DNA of 64,000 nt from Saccharothrix ecbatanensis (GCF_014205015.1 NZ_JACHMO010000001.1:372001-436000), one strand, 5' to 3'; numbered from the stretch's first letter, positions 1 to 10,355 are shown. A program made the numbers and translations. The notes: a model not told the origin generated them from the sequence alone.

Positions 1-34
1 GCGTTGGGGCCACCGTTCGAAGAACGGAATCCGC

Positions 35-1222
35 ATGCGACAGTCACGACAGGTCCGGTTCCTGGCCGGGGTCGGGGCGACGGCGCTCGCCGTCACCGCG
101 TCCTCCCTGTTGGCCGCCCCCGCGCAGGCCGCCGAGGGCGAGATCCGCGCCGCCGACGCCACGCACAAGGTGCAGAACCACTTCATCGTCAAGCTCAAGG
201 ACGGCTCGTCGGCGTCCGCGGAGAGCCTGGCGGGCCAGTACGGCGGCCACGTCGACACCGTGTTCCGCAGCGCGCTCAACGGCTTCTCCGTGTCGCTGCC
301 CGAGGCGGCGGCCAAGCGGCTCGCGGCCGACCCGTCCGTCGAGTACGTCGAGCAGGACCAGGTGTTCCACACCCAGGCGACGCAGACCAACCCGCCGTCG
401 TGGGGCCTGAACCGCATCGACCAGCGCAACCTGCCGCTGAACACGACCTACAGCTACACCTCCACCGGCTCGGGCGTGAACGTCTACGTCATCGACACCG
501 GCGTGCGGATCAGCCACAGCACGTTCGGCGGCCGGGCGCGCAACGGCTACGACGCGGTCGACAACGACAGCGTCGCCCAGGACGGCAACGGCCACGGCAC
601 GCACGTCGCGGGCACCATCGCGGGCAGCCAGTACGGCGTCGCCAAGAGCGCGACGGTGTACGGCGTGCGCGTGCTGAACAACTCCGGCAGCGGCACCACC
701 GCCGACGTGGTCGAGGGCATCGACTGGGTCGCCCGCAACCACGTCAAGCCGGCCGTGGCGAACATGAGCCTCGGCGGCGGAGCGTCCACCACCATCGACG
801 CGGCCGTGCGCCGTGCGGTCTCGGCGGGCGTCACGTTCGCCGTCGCGGCGGGCAACAGCAACGCCAACGCGGGCAACTACTCGCCGGCCCGCGTGACCGA
901 GGCCCTCACCGTGGGCGCGACCACCAGCACCGACGCCCGCGCGAGCTACTCGAACTACGGCTCGGTGCTCGACATCTTCGCGCCCGGCTCGTCGATCACC
1001 TCGGCGTGGCACACCAGTGACACCGCCACCAACACCATCAGCGGCACCTCGATGGCGGCCCCGCACGTCGCCGGCGCCGCCGCCCGCTACCTCCAGGGCG
1101 CCCGCACGGCGACCCCGTCCCAGGTGGCGAGCTACCTGATCGGCCAGTCGACCCCGAGCAAGGTCACCAGTCCGGGCACCGGTTCGCCGAACCGCCTGCT
1201 CTACCTGGCGCCCACCGCCTGA
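35..1222 (+). CDS. Secreted S8 family serine peptidase (subtilisin/proteinase K type)
   Basis: 395 residues. A signal peptide fills about residues 1-33 (Arg-rich start, hydrophobic core, AQA-A cleavage site). An I9-type propeptide follows at about 45-115, then the subtilase domain. The triad is visible: Asp154 in VIDTG, His187 in GHGTHVAG and Ser339 in GTSMAAP, with the oxyanion Asn in AAGNSN near 274. The size and the absence of C-terminal extensions match small secreted actinomycete alkaline proteases. The enzyme should be exported, self-processed and degrade extracellular protein. The ATG at 35 is the last good start before the signal peptide; the frame stays open to the window edge but adds only charged residues. 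A strong hairpin follows the stop. Confidence 0.95.
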   Translation: MRQSRQVRFLAGVGATALAVTASSLLAAPAQAAEGEIRAADATHKVQNHFIVKLKDGSSASAESLAGQYGGHVDTVFRSALNGFSVSLPEAAAKRLAADPSVEYVEQDQVFHTQATQTNPPSWGLNRIDQRNLPLNTTYSYTSTGSGVNVYVIDTGVRISHSTFGGRARNGYDAVDNDSVAQDGNGHGTHVAGTIAGSQYGVAKSATVYGVRVLNNSGSGTTADVVEGIDWVARNHVKPAVANMSLGGGASTTIDAAVRRAVSAGVTFAVAAGNSNANAGNYSPARVTEALTVGATTSTDARASYSNYGSVLDIFAPGSSITSAWHTSDTATNTISGTSMAAPHVAGAAARYLQGARTATPSQVASYLIGQSTPSKVTSPGTGSPNRLLYLAPTA

Positions 1223-1238
1223 TCGTCGGCACGTTGAG

Positions 1239-1268
1239 CCGGGGCCGTCCCTTCGGGGGCGGCCCCGG
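1239..1268. terminator. Bidirectional hairpin terminator
   Basis: A 9-bp perfect inverted repeat (CCGGGGCCG / CGGCCCCGG), extended by TCCC/GGGG pairing around a TTCG loop, lies between two converging genes. There is no long T tract, as usual in high-GC actinomycetes, so it probably ends transcription from both sides. Confidence 0.75.
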
Positions 1269-1274
1269 TCGCGT

Positions 1275-1955
<681 letters not shown>

Positions 1956-2106
1956 CACGGGATCCTAGGGCGCGGTGATCACCGAGCCGCCCCGACCGGA
2001 CCGGGAAACCTGGTGGCGTCGACCCGGGGGTCGTTCGTTAGCCTTGACGACCAGCCGTCGTTCCAGGTGGCCCCACGTTTGAGTCAACCCGAGGAGAGCA
2101 GTACCC

Positions 2107-3918
2107 GTGATCCGCACGCACGAGGCCGGGACGCTCCGCGCCGAGCACGCCGGGCAGTCCGTCACCCTGACCGGGTGGGTGGCCCGCAGGCGCGATCACG
2201 GCGGGGTGATCTTCATCGACTTCCGGGACGCCTCCGGTATCGCCCAGGTCGTCTTCCGCGAGGGCGAGATGGCCGAACGCGCCCACAAGCTGCGCTCCGA
2301 GTACGTGATCAAGGTCGTCGGCGACGTCACCCGCCGCCCCGAGGGCAGCGACAACCCCGACCTGCCCACCGGTGCCATCGAGGTCTACGCCACCGAGCTG
2401 GAAGTCCTCAACGAGTCCGCCCCGCTGCCGTTCCAGTTGGACGAGCACCTGGAGGTCGGCGAGGAGGCGCGCCTGCGCCACCGCTACCTCGACCTGCGCC
2501 GCAGCGGCCCGGCCAAGGCCATGCGGCTGCGCAGCGAGGCCAACCGGATCGCCCGCGAGGTGCTGCACGCGGAGAAGTTCGTCGAGGTCGAGACCCCGAC
2601 CCTGACCCGCTCCACCCCCGAGGGCGCGCGCGACTTCCTGGTGCCCGCCCGGCTGCGCCCCGGCTCCTGGTACGCCCTGCCGCAGTCCCCGCAGCTGTTC
2701 AAGCAGCTGCTGATGGTCGGCGGCCTGGAGCGGTACTACCAGATCGCCCGCTGCTACCGGGACGAGGACTTCCGCGCCGACCGGCAGCCCGAGTTCACCC
2801 AGCTCGACATCGAGATGAGCTTCGTCGAGCAGGACGACGTGATCGCGCTCGGCGAGCAGGTCATCGGCGCCCTGTGGAAGGAGCTGGCCGACCACGAGGT
2901 CCCCCGGCCGTTCCGCCGCATCTCCTACGCCGAGGCGATGGCCAAGTACGGCACCGACAAGCCGGACCTGCGCTTCGACCTCGAACTGACCGAGCTGACC
3001 GAGTACTTCAAGGACACCCCGTTCCGGGTGTTCCAGGCGGCGTACGTCGGCGCGGTCGTCATGCCCGGCGGCGCGTCGCAGCCTCGCCGCACGCTCGACG
3101 CGTGGCAGGACTGGGCCAAGCAGCGCGGGTCTCGTGGACTGGCGTACGTGCTGGTCAACGAGGACGGCACGCTCGGCGGCCCGGTCGCCAAGAACCTCTC
3201 CGACGCCGAGCGCGACGGCCTGGCCAAGGCCGTCGGCGCCAACCCCGGCGACTGCGTGTTCTTCGGCGCGGGCGAACCGGACGGCGCCCGCGCGCTGCTC
3301 GGCGCGGCCCGCGTGGAGATCGCGCACCGGGTCGGCCTGATCGACGAGAGCGCCTGGTCGTTCGTGTGGGTCGTGGACTTCCCGATGTTCGAGGCGGTCG
3401 ACAAGATCGGCGACGACGTCGCGGTGGGCAGCGGCAAGTGGACCGCCCTGCACCACGCGTTCACCTCGCCCACCCCGGAGTGGATCGACCGCTTCGAGGA
3501 GGACCCGGGCAAGGCGCTGGCCTACGCCTACGACATCGTCTGCAACGGCAACGAGATCGGCGGCGGGTCGATCCGTATCCACCGCGCCGACGTGCAGCAG
3601 CGGGCGTTCCAGGTCATGGGCATCGGGCCGGAGGAAGCGCAGGAGAAGTTCGGCTTCCTGCTCGACGCGTTCAAGTACGGCGCGCCGCCGCACGGCGGCA
3701 TCGCGTTCGGCTGGGACCGGATCGCCATGCTGCTCGGCGGGTTCGACTCGATCCGCGAGGTCATCGCGTTCCCGAAGAGCGGCGGCGGCTACGACCCGCT
3801 GACCGCGGCTCCCGCGCCGATCACGCCGCAGCAGCGCAAGGAAGCGGGCGTGGACGCCAAGCCCGCTCCCGAGAAGACCGGCGCCGGCGGGGAGAAGACC
3901 GAGAAGCCGGCTCAGTAG
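2107..3918 (+). CDS. aspS: Aspartyl-tRNA synthetase
   Basis: 603 residues. It starts at a GTG preceded by GAGGAGA. The N-terminal OB-fold anticodon-binding domain covers about 1-110. Class II motif 1 is followed by the [16 protein letters not shown] region. The bacterial GAD insertion lies near 290-410. The motif 2 arginine region ([18 protein letters not shown]) and motif 3 ([14 protein letters not shown] near 532-545) are intact. The enzyme charges tRNA-Asp in the cytoplasm. The last 20 or so residues are a Lys/Glu/Ala/Pro-rich tail. Whether it also charges tRNA-Asn, as in organisms with GatCAB, cannot be told from this sequence alone. A DUF389 gene starts 3 bp after its stop and is probably co-transcribed. 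Confidence 0.97.
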   Translation: MIRTHEAGTLRAEHAGQSVTLTGWVARRRDHGGVIFIDFRDASGIAQVVFREGEMAERAHKLRSEYVIKVVGDVTRRPEGSDNPDLPTGAIEVYATELEVLNESAPLPFQLDEHLEVGEEARLRHRYLDLRRSGPAKAMRLRSEANRIAREVLHAEKFVEVETPTLTRSTPEGARDFLVPARLRPGSWYALPQSPQLFKQLLMVGGLERYYQIARCYRDEDFRADRQPEFTQLDIEMSFVEQDDVIALGEQVIGALWKELADHEVPRPFRRISYAEAMAKYGTDKPDLRFDLELTELTEYFKDTPFRVFQAAYVGAVVMPGGASQPRRTLDAWQDWAKQRGSRGLAYVLVNEDGTLGGPVAKNLSDAERDGLAKAVGANPGDCVFFGAGEPDGARALLGAARVEIAHRVGLIDESAWSFVWVVDFPMFEAVDKIGDDVAVGSGKWTALHHAFTSPTPEWIDRFEEDPGKALAYAYDIVCNGNEIGGGSIRIHRADVQQRAFQVMGIGPEEAQEKFGFLLDAFKYGAPPHGGIAFGWDRIAMLLGGFDSIREVIAFPKSGGGYDPLTAAPAPITPQQRKEAGVDAKPAPEKTGAGGEKTEKPAQ

Positions 3919-3921
3919 GCC

Positions 3922-4863
3922 GTGCTGCACCTGCGGGCCATCTGCCCGGCCGAGCGCACCGACGAGGTGCTGGCGGCGCTGACACAGCACCCCGGCGTCA
4001 CGCACGTGGTGGTGCTGCGCGGCGCGGCCGTCGAGCCCGCGGGTGACGTGGTCGAAGCCGACGTCGCCAGGGAGGCCACCGACACGGTGGTGGCCTCCCT
4101 GTGCGCGCTGGACGTCGACCGCGACGGCGGCGTCACGCTGGAGCAGATCGACACCGCCCTCTCCGACGCGGCCGACCGCGCCGAGGAGAAAGCGCCAGGT
4201 GAGGCGGCGGACGCCGTGGTGTGGGAGGAGCTGCTGGCCCGCACCGGCGAAGAATCCCGGCTCAACGCCACGTTCCTGTCGTTCCTGGCCATCGCGTGCC
4301 TGCTCGCGGCGGTCGGCGTGGTCACGAACTCGCCGATCACCATCGTCGGCGCCATGGTCGTCGGACCGGAGTTCGGTCCGCTGGCCGCCATCGCCGTCGG
4401 CCTGGTGCTGCGGCGCTGGGACCTGGTCCGGAGAGCCGCGACGGCGCTCGCGGTCGGGTTCCCGGTGGCCATGGCGATCACCGCCGTGGCCGCGTTCGCG
4501 GGCTCGTTCACCGACCTGTTCGACCGGGGTATGGTGCTGGCCGCGCACGAGGTCGACTTCGTGTTCCAGGTCGGCCCGTTCTCGTTGATCGTGGCGCTGC
4601 TCGCGGGCGCCGCGGGGATGCTGTCGATGACGTCCGCCAAGTCGGCGGCACTCGTCGGGGTGTTCATTTCGGTCACCACCGTGCCCGCCGCGGGCTTCGC
4701 GGCGGTGGCCGCGGTTCTCGCGGAGTGGGACATATGCCTCCAGTCCGTGGCACAGCTCGCGGTGAACCTCGTGGGCATCGTGGCGGCGGCGGCGCTGGTC
4801 CTGGCGTTGCGAAACCGCCGTGGCCAACCCCGGGACCTGGGACGACCGCTCGCGAACGGCTGA
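3922..4863 (+). CDS. DUF389 family membrane protein
   Basis: 313 residues, GTG start 3 bp after aspS. The first 85 residues form a soluble alpha/beta region (LHLRAICP start). From about residue 120 there are six or so hydrophobic segments carrying the DUF389 core, with the signature SRLNATFLSFLAIACLLAAVG, NSPITIVGAMVVGPEFGP and LSMTSAKSAALVGVFISVT. DUF389 proteins (TIGR00341/TIGR00271-like) are widespread integral membrane proteins whose substrate is unknown. The tight spacing to aspS suggests co-transcription rather than a shared pathway. Confidence 0.85.
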   Translation: MLHLRAICPAERTDEVLAALTQHPGVTHVVVLRGAAVEPAGDVVEADVAREATDTVVASLCALDVDRDGGVTLEQIDTALSDAADRAEEKAPGEAADAVVWEELLARTGEESRLNATFLSFLAIACLLAAVGVVTNSPITIVGAMVVGPEFGPLAAIAVGLVLRRWDLVRRAATALAVGFPVAMAITAVAAFAGSFTDLFDRGMVLAAHEVDFVFQVGPFSLIVALLAGAAGMLSMTSAKSAALVGVFISVTTVPAAGFAAVAAVLAEWDICLQSVAQLAVNLVGIVAAAALVLALRNRRGQPRDLGRPLANG

Positions 4864-4973
4864 CCGGGCGGCAATTTCCACAGAGGGTGGTATCCGACGG
4901 GGGTGAGCATTACCGTCACGGTGCCCGGACGGGTTCTGTCAGGTCTAGGCCACCGGGAGTAGGGTCGGAGGAG

Positions 4974-6173
4974 ATGAGTGTGGAGATCACCGCCGGCCCG
5001 CAGGACATCGACGACGCTGCCCCTTCCGAGCTCGACGCCGCCGTGGCAGCGGCCGAATCGGTGTTGAGCGGAAGATTCGGCGCACCGGTTCGACTGGCCG
5101 ACCCCGAAGACCTAGGGGGAGCGGGCCGGTCTGTCGTCGTCCGCGTCCGCGTGGCGCACACCCCGTTCTCGCTGCCCCGCACGCTGGTGGTGAAGCGCTA
5201 CCCGTCACGGGTGGCCGACCGGGACCCGTTCGCGCACGAGGTGGTGAGCCACAAGCTGCTCACCGCGCTGCCGTCCGAGGAACGCCTCACCCCCGAGCTG
5301 GTCGCGCAGGACAACACCAAGCGGCTCGTGGTGCTCGAAGACCTGGGCAAGGCGCCGCGGCTGGCGGAAAAACTGCTGGGATCCGACGCGCGTGCCGCCG
5401 AACGAGGGCTGCTGTCGTGGGCGCACGCCATGGGGCGGCTGCACGCGACGACCGCCGGGCGTGACGCGGACTTCGACGCGTTGATGCGCCGGCAGGGGAG
5501 CCAGTGCTGCGCCGACCCGATCGTGGTCGACGTGCACACGGCGTTGGCCGGGTTGCCCGCGCTGCTGTTCGACTCTCTGGAAGTGGCCACGCCGGACTCG
5601 GTGCGGTCGTTCGCCGAGCAGGCGGTGCGCGGGTTCGTCACGTCCCGTCGGCGTGCGTTCAGCCCGTCCACGTCGTGCCCGGACAACCACCTGGTGACCA
5701 GCAAGGGCGTCCGGTTCCTCGACTTCGAGGGCGGGTGCGTGCGGGACATCGTGTTCGACGCGGCGTGCCTGCGGGTGCCGTTCCCGTCGTGCTGGTGCGC
5801 CTACGGGCTGCCCGCCGGCATGTCGGAGGCGATGGTCGCGGCGTGGCGGGCCGAGGTGTCGTCGGTGTGGCCGGACCTGGACGACGACGCGGTGTTCCTG
5901 CCGCGGTTGCTGGAATCGCAGCTGATGTGGGTGTGGCTGGCGACGTGGCGCGGGTTGCCGCGGTTGGACCTGTCGCTGCCGTCCGGGCACCGCCCGCTGG
6001 ACTCGGCGCCGCGCAGCATGGTGCTGACGGCGCGGTGGCTGCGGTTGCGGGACGACGCGTTGGCGTTGCGCGCCACGCACGTCGCGGCGCACGCTGACGC
6101 CGTCGTCTCGGCGCTGGTGTCGCGGTACGGGTCGGCCGCCGCAAAACTGCCGCTGTACCCGGCATTCCGGTAG
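4974..6173 (+). CDS. APH-fold phosphotransferase-like protein, catalytic Asp apparently missing
   Basis: 399 residues. The ATG has GGAGGAG directly upstream. The kinase-like small lobe carries Lys74 (LVVKRY) and a Glu near 89 that could form the Lys-Glu pair, followed by a VVLEDLG hinge. The catalytic loop reads SPSTSCPDNHL near 230-240 and is followed by FLDFEGG at 248-254. In APH/choline-kinase folds the loop is usually HGD or GD followed by a few residues and N. Here Asn238 and the metal-binding Asp250 are kept, but the usual Asp position appears to be Thr233. It may be a pseudokinase, or use a nearby residue such as Asp237. The substrate is unknown, and no resistance role should be assumed. 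Confidence 0.75.
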   Translation: MSVEITAGPQDIDDAAPSELDAAVAAAESVLSGRFGAPVRLADPEDLGGAGRSVVVRVRVAHTPFSLPRTLVVKRYPSRVADRDPFAHEVVSHKLLTALPSEERLTPELVAQDNTKRLVVLEDLGKAPRLAEKLLGSDARAAERGLLSWAHAMGRLHATTAGRDADFDALMRRQGSQCCADPIVVDVHTALAGLPALLFDSLEVATPDSVRSFAEQAVRGFVTSRRRAFSPSTSCPDNHLVTSKGVRFLDFEGGCVRDIVFDAACLRVPFPSCWCAYGLPAGMSEAMVAAWRAEVSSVWPDLDDDAVFLPRLLESQLMWVWLATWRGLPRLDLSLPSGHRPLDSAPRSMVLTARWLRLRDDALALRATHVAAHADAVVSALVSRYGSAAAKLPLYPAFR

Positions 6174-6225
6174 CGTTCCGCTGTTCGTTCTCGGCACGTC
6201 ACGTCGTTGCGCGAGGGTCTTCACC

Positions 6226-7038
6226 GTGGCCAAGACGGTGCGCAGCCTGGTGGTCCTGGGCGACTCGACGACGGTGGGCGTGGGCGACCCCGTGCCCGGT
6301 GGGTGGCGTGGCGTCGGCCCGCTGCTCGCGGAGGCGTTCGCGGACGCGCGGTATGCGAACGTCTCGTTCGCCGGGGCGCGGGTCGCGTCGGTGCGGTACG
6401 AGCAGTTGCCCAAGGTGCTGCCCCTCCAACCGGACGCGGCCGTGTTGTTGGTGGGGATGAACGACACGTTGCGGTCGGACTTCGACGGTCGGCAGTTGCA
6501 CGTCGACCTGAACGCGATCGTGGGCGCTCTGGTGTCGGCCGGGGCCGCCGTCGTCACGGTGCGCTTTCACGACCACAGCCGGGTGTTCCGGCTGCCGGGG
6601 GCGTTGCGGCGGGCGTTGCGGGCGCGGATCGCCGAGCTGAACGACATCATCGACGCGGTCGTGCGGCGGCACGGGATCGGGTGCGTCGACCTCGACCTGA
6701 TGGACGGCGCCTACTCGATGGACACGTGGGCGGTGGACCGGCTGCACCCGTCGGAGGTGGGACATCGCCGGTTGGCGGCGGCGTTCGCGGCGCGGTTGGC
6801 CGAGTCGGGGTGCGAGGTGCCGGGCCGGGTGTCGTTGGCGTGCACGGGCGGATTGAAGGTGACGCCGTTGCACCACGTGGGTTGGTTGGTGCTCAAGGGG
6901 ATTCCGTGGCTGTGGAGCCGTGGCCGCGACCTCCTGCCCTACGCCGCCGCGATCATGTACCGCTCGTGGGCCGGTCACCCGGAACCACCCCGCTATGTCA
7001 TCCGGCCGAGTGATGACCTCGACCACGCGTTTGAATAA
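6226..7038 (+). CDS. SGNH/GDSL-type hydrolase
   Basis: 270 residues, GTG start. The SGNH blocks are all present: block I GDSTTVG with Ser14, block III GMND with Asn79, and block V DRLHP with Asp171 and His174. Catalytic Ser-His-Asp esterase or lipase chemistry is therefore expected. There is no signal peptide, so the enzyme is probably cytoplasmic. The region after residue 190 is a basic, Trp-rich tail beyond the core fold and may contact membrane or substrate. It follows the APH-fold gene by about 50 bp in the same direction. The true substrate cannot be inferred. Confidence 0.88.
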   Translation: MAKTVRSLVVLGDSTTVGVGDPVPGGWRGVGPLLAEAFADARYANVSFAGARVASVRYEQLPKVLPLQPDAAVLLVGMNDTLRSDFDGRQLHVDLNAIVGALVSAGAAVVTVRFHDHSRVFRLPGALRRALRARIAELNDIIDAVVRRHGIGCVDLDLMDGAYSMDTWAVDRLHPSEVGHRRLAAAFAARLAESGCEVPGRVSLACTGGLKVTPLHHVGWLVLKGIPWLWSRGRDLLPYAAAIMYRSWAGHPEPPRYVIRPSDDLDHAFE

Positions 7039-7056
7039 CGTGGAGGAATGATCCGG

Positions 7057-7221
7057 TCACTGCTCCACCCGGCCCACTCCTCCTCGACCATCCGGTCCAT
7101 CGTGGACGGAGGCGGTGGCCGCGCCGTCCACCGGCTCGGCCACCGCTTCATCCGCCCCCTCGCCCACCGCTTCGTCCGCCCTCTTGCCCGACCCCTTGCC
7201 CACCGCCTCGTCCAGGCCGCG
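7057..7221 (-). other. 54-codon open extension in frame behind the TAG of the GT39 gene
   Basis: Directly after the TAG that ends the GT39 protein, the same reading frame stays open for 54 codons to a TGA at 7057-7059. It keeps GC-rich third positions and encodes an acidic eight-residue repeat (DEAVGKG, DEAVGEGA, DEAVAEPV). This looks like a former or read-through C-terminal tail rather than random spacer. It has no start codon or ribosome site of its own. Confidence 0.4.
7141..7218. repeat. 24-bp tandem repeat, about 2.8 copies
   Basis: Copies of a 24-bp unit beginning CACCGCTTC lie at 7141-7164 and 7165-7188. A 12-bp half unit and a partial third copy at 7201 follow. Read on the minus strand the unit equals the eight-residue DEAV repeat behind the GT39 stop codon. 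The multiple-of-three period supports a coding past. Confidence 0.7.
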
Positions 7222-9102
7222 CTAGGAAAGCCGGTAGACGGTCGACCCCCCGATCGTCAGGGCCTCGTAGTTCGCGGCGACCCACTCGCCGATCTCGTTT
7301 GCGCCGCCGCGCGGTCCGGCCCCGCCCATGCCCCCGGTGACGAAGTAGCCGATCCGCCCGTCCGCCACGTACCGCTGGAATTCGGCGAGCGTGGGCGCCG
7401 GGTCGCCGCCGCTCCAGCCGCCGATCCCGATCACGGCCTTGCCCGACGCCAGGGCCAGGGTCGCCGCACCCTGCGCGCTCATCGTCGCCGCCGCCCACGT
7501 GCCGGTGGTGTCCTTCAACAGGTCCACCACCTCGTCGTCGGTCTGGTCCATCGGGCCGTTGCCGGCGTTCGACTCGCCCGAGTCCACGGCGGGGCCGGAC
7601 ATCGGGATCGAACCTCCGTGCGGGGTCGCGGCAGTGGCCACGCCGAAGGCCGCGGCGGAGAGCAGGGAGGTGATCAGGGCCATCGCGGCCATCCGGCGTG
7701 CGCCCATCACGATCGCCGTGGCCACCAGCACGGTCAGCGCCGCGACCGTCCAACGGAGCGCGGGCAGCCAGTCCTCGAACCGGTGGAGCAGCGCGAATCC
7801 CCAGAAGCCGGCCGCCGCGACCATGAGCGCGAGCGCCACGCGTACCGGGAGGTGGTTGCGGCCACGCCACATCTCCCGACCGGCGATGGCGGCCAGCGCG
7901 GCGACGCCGGGCGCGACGGCGACCGTGTAGTAGGGGTGCGTGATGCCGCTCATGAAGCTGAACACGATCCCGTTGCCCAGCACCCAGAGCCCCCACAGCA
8001 CCAGGGCCGCGCGGGTCCGGTCGGTGCGCGGCAGGCGGCGGGTGAACCACAGTCCGGTCACCATCCCGATGAGCGCGGCGGGCAGCAGCCACGAGATCTC
8101 GCCGCCCATGCTCGCCCCGAACAACCGGTCGATCCCGGTCCCACCGCCGAAGCCGAGGGGCGCGTTCCCACCGTCCGCGACCACGCCACCGCCTCCTCGT
8201 CCGCCGAAGATCCGGCCAAGGCCGTTGTAGCCGATCGCCAGCTCCCACAGGGAGTCCGTCGAAGACCCGCCGATGTACGGGCGTGATTCCGACGGCCACA
8301 GCTCGACCAGGGCGATGAACCACCCCGCGGACACGGTGACGGCGAGCCCCGCGCCGAGCAGGTGCAGGAACCGCTTGGGCAGTGAGGTGGGCGCGGCCAG
8401 CAGGTAGGCGGCGGTGAAGGCGGGCAGCACCAGGAAGGCCTGCCCCATCTTGGCCAGGAACGCGAACCCGATCGCCACGCCCGCGAGCGCGAGCCACCAG
8501 CCGGAGGCCTTCTCCAGCGCCCGCACGGTGCAGTAGGCGCCGGCGACCATCAGCAGCACCAGCAACGCGTCGGGAAGGTTGAACCGGAACATCAGCACGG
8601 CGACCGGCGTCAGGGCGAGGGCCGCACCGGCCATCAACCCGGCCACCGCGCCGGAGGTGCGCTTCACCGTGGCGTACAACAACCACACGGCCAGCACACC
8701 CTCGATGGCCTGCGGCGCCAGCACGGTCCAGCTGGAGAACCCGAAGATCCGGGCGAACAGTCCGCTCACCCACAGCGCGGCGGGCGGTTTGTCCACGGTG
8801 ATGACGCCACCGGCGTCGAGTCCGCCGAACAGCCAGGCGGTCCAGCTCTCCGCACCGGCCTGGGTGGCGGCGGCGTAGTAGCTGTTGCCCCAACCGGAGT
8901 CGGTGATGTTCCACAGGTATAGGACCGCGGTGCCCACCAGCAACACGACCAACGCGGGCGTGGTCCAGTTCCGGACGGGCCGCGGTGGGGCCGGGTGGGG
9001 TGCGGGTGCCGTCGCGGTGACGGTGGTCATGGCAGTGGTCCCTAGAGTCGAATGCGGGGTGACGGTCGAGTTCGGTGTGAGGGCCGTGCGCGGGGTGGTC
9101 AT
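7222..9102 (-). CDS. Membrane GT39 glycosyltransferase, YkcB-like (second copy)
   Basis: 626 residues from the ATG that overlaps the preceding stop (ATGA). An ATG at 9030 with AGGGA upstream would give 602 residues. About a dozen transmembrane segments begin near residue 50. The GT39/PMT-type first outer loop carries SGWGNSYYAAATQAGAESW and DKPPAALW. The last 120 residues form the YkcA/YkcB-type C-terminal domain, with GWSGGDPAPTLAEFQRYV. Family members transfer a sugar from polyprenyl-phosphate to an acceptor on the outer membrane face. It is a paralogue of the GT39 two genes upstream and is translationally coupled to the GT2-GtrA gene that probably makes the donor. A Gly-rich stretch sits in one outer loop. 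Confidence 0.88.
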   Translation of the reverse strand: MTTPRTALTPNSTVTPHSTLGTTAMTTVTATAPAPHPAPPRPVRNWTTPALVVLLVGTAVLYLWNITDSGWGNSYYAAATQAGAESWTAWLFGGLDAGGVITVDKPPAALWVSGLFARIFGFSSWTVLAPQAIEGVLAVWLLYATVKRTSGAVAGLMAGAALALTPVAVLMFRFNLPDALLVLLMVAGAYCTVRALEKASGWWLALAGVAIGFAFLAKMGQAFLVLPAFTAAYLLAAPTSLPKRFLHLLGAGLAVTVSAGWFIALVELWPSESRPYIGGSSTDSLWELAIGYNGLGRIFGGRGGGGVVADGGNAPLGFGGGTGIDRLFGASMGGEISWLLPAALIGMVTGLWFTRRLPRTDRTRAALVLWGLWVLGNGIVFSFMSGITHPYYTVAVAPGVAALAAIAGREMWRGRNHLPVRVALALMVAAAGFWGFALLHRFEDWLPALRWTVAALTVLVATAIVMGARRMAAMALITSLLSAAAFGVATAATPHGGSIPMSGPAVDSGESNAGNGPMDQTDDEVVDLLKDTTGTWAAATMSAQGAATLALASGKAVIGIGGWSGGDPAPTLAEFQRYVADGRIGYFVTGGMGGAGPRGGANEIGEWVAANYEALTIGGSTVYRLS

Positions 9103-10355
9103 CCGGCGGCCTCCGCGGCGCGGCGGGGTCGGAAGACCCAGTTGCGCAGCAACAGGAAGCGCAGCACGGTGGCGAGAAGGTTGGCGCCGACGACGGCGAC
9201 CAGTTCCGCCGGGCCGCCGGGCGCGGAGAAGAGGTGGAGCAGGGCGAGTGAACCGCTGGTGAGTGCCAAGCCCAACCCGAAGACGATCAGGCCTTCGAAC
9301 TGGTGTCGGCCCGCGCCCCGTCTGCCGCGCACGCCGAACGTGAACCGGCGGTTCGCGGCGGTGTTCGCGATGGCCGTGATCAGGAGGGCGACGAGGTTGG
9401 CGCCCTGCGCGCCCAAAGCGCCGCGCAGCACCACGAACAGGAGGAGGTACGCGACCGTGCTGATCACGCCGACGGCGGCGAACCGGACCAGCTGCTTGAA
9501 CAACCCGGCGGGCACACCCGGTGTCTGCGGTTCCAAGGGTTCTCTCCCCAGCTGAACGCGGAGTTCACCGATCGGGATGCGCCCGGTCACCAGACCGCGC
9601 GCCACCCGGGCGACGCCTTTCAGGTCGGCCACGGCGGTGGACACGATGTCGACCCGGCTGTCCGGGTCGTCCACCCAGTCCACCGGCACCTCGTGGATCC
9701 GTGCGCCCGCGCGTTCGGCGAGCACCAGCAGTTCCGTGTCGAAGAACCAGCCGGTGTCCTCGACGTGGGGCAGCAGCCGGCGGGCGACGTCGGCCCGGAT
9801 CGCCTTGAACCCGCACTGCGCGTCGGTGAACCTGGTCGCCAACGCGCCGCGCAGGATCAGGTTGTAGCAACGGGAGATGAACTCGCGCTTCGGCCCGCGC
9901 ACCACCCGCGCCCCACGGGCCAGCCGGCTGCCGATCGCCAGGTCGGAATGCCCGGAGATCAGCGAGGCCACGAGCGGCGCGAGGGCGGCGAGGTCGGTGG
10001 ACAGGTCGACGTCCATGTACGCCAGCACAGCGGCGTCCGACGCGGTCCACACCGCCTTCAACGCCCGGCCGCGCCCTTTCTCGGCCAGGTGCACCGCGGC
10101 CACCCCGGACAGTTCGCGGGCCAGCTCGTCGGCGACGGCACGCGTCCCGTCGGTGCTCGCGTTGTTCGCGATGGTGATCCGGAACGTGTAGGGGAACGTC
10201 TGCGTCAGGTCGGCGTGCAGCTTGCGCACGCAAGACCCGAGGCCACGTTCCTCGTTGTACACAGGCACTACCACGTCGAGCACGGTGGTCGTCGTGAGCG
10301 TCGTGAAGGTCATGACCTCACCCTCGGGCGCGTCACTGGGCGGCTCGTGTGTCAT
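9099..10355 (-). CDS. GT2 polyprenyl-phosphate glycosyltransferase fused to GtrA domain
   Basis: 418 residues from the ATG at 10355, which overlaps the upstream TGA as ATGA. An ATG at 10313 behind GAGGGTGAGG is an alternative. The N-terminal GT2 domain (about 27-260, DPM1/YkcC type) has VVPVYNEERGL and the DxD motif in YMDVDLSTDL. The C-terminal GtrA domain (about 295-418) has four membrane segments (QLVRFAAVGVIS through LLRNWVFRP). The GT2 part should load a sugar onto undecaprenyl or decaprenyl phosphate, and the GtrA part probably flips it. Overlap with both flanking GT39 genes indicates one operon supplying a lipid-linked sugar to them. Confidence 0.9.
   Translation of the reverse strand: MTHEPPSDAPEGEVMTFTTLTTTTVLDVVVPVYNEERGLGSCVRKLHADLTQTFPYTFRITIANNASTDGTRAVADELARELSGVAAVHLAEKGRGRALKAVWTASDAAVLAYMDVDLSTDLAALAPLVASLISGHSDLAIGSRLARGARVVRGPKREFISRCYNLILRGALATRFTDAQCGFKAIRADVARRLLPHVEDTGWFFDTELLVLAERAGARIHEVPVDWVDDPDSRVDIVSTAVADLKGVARVARGLVTGRIPIGELRVQLGREPLEPQTPGVPAGLFKQLVRFAAVGVISTVAYLLLFVVLRGALGAQGANLVALLITAIANTAANRRFTFGVRGRRGAGRHQFEGLIVFGLGLALTSGSLALLHLFSAPGGPAELVAVVGANLLATVLRFLLLRNWVFRPRRAAEAAG

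Noticed and set aside
7048..8286. Long plus-strand frame with GGAGGA directly before its ATG
   Set aside because: The ribosome site is too close to the ATG, and almost all of the frame is antisense to the GT39 gene, whose protein is clearly real.
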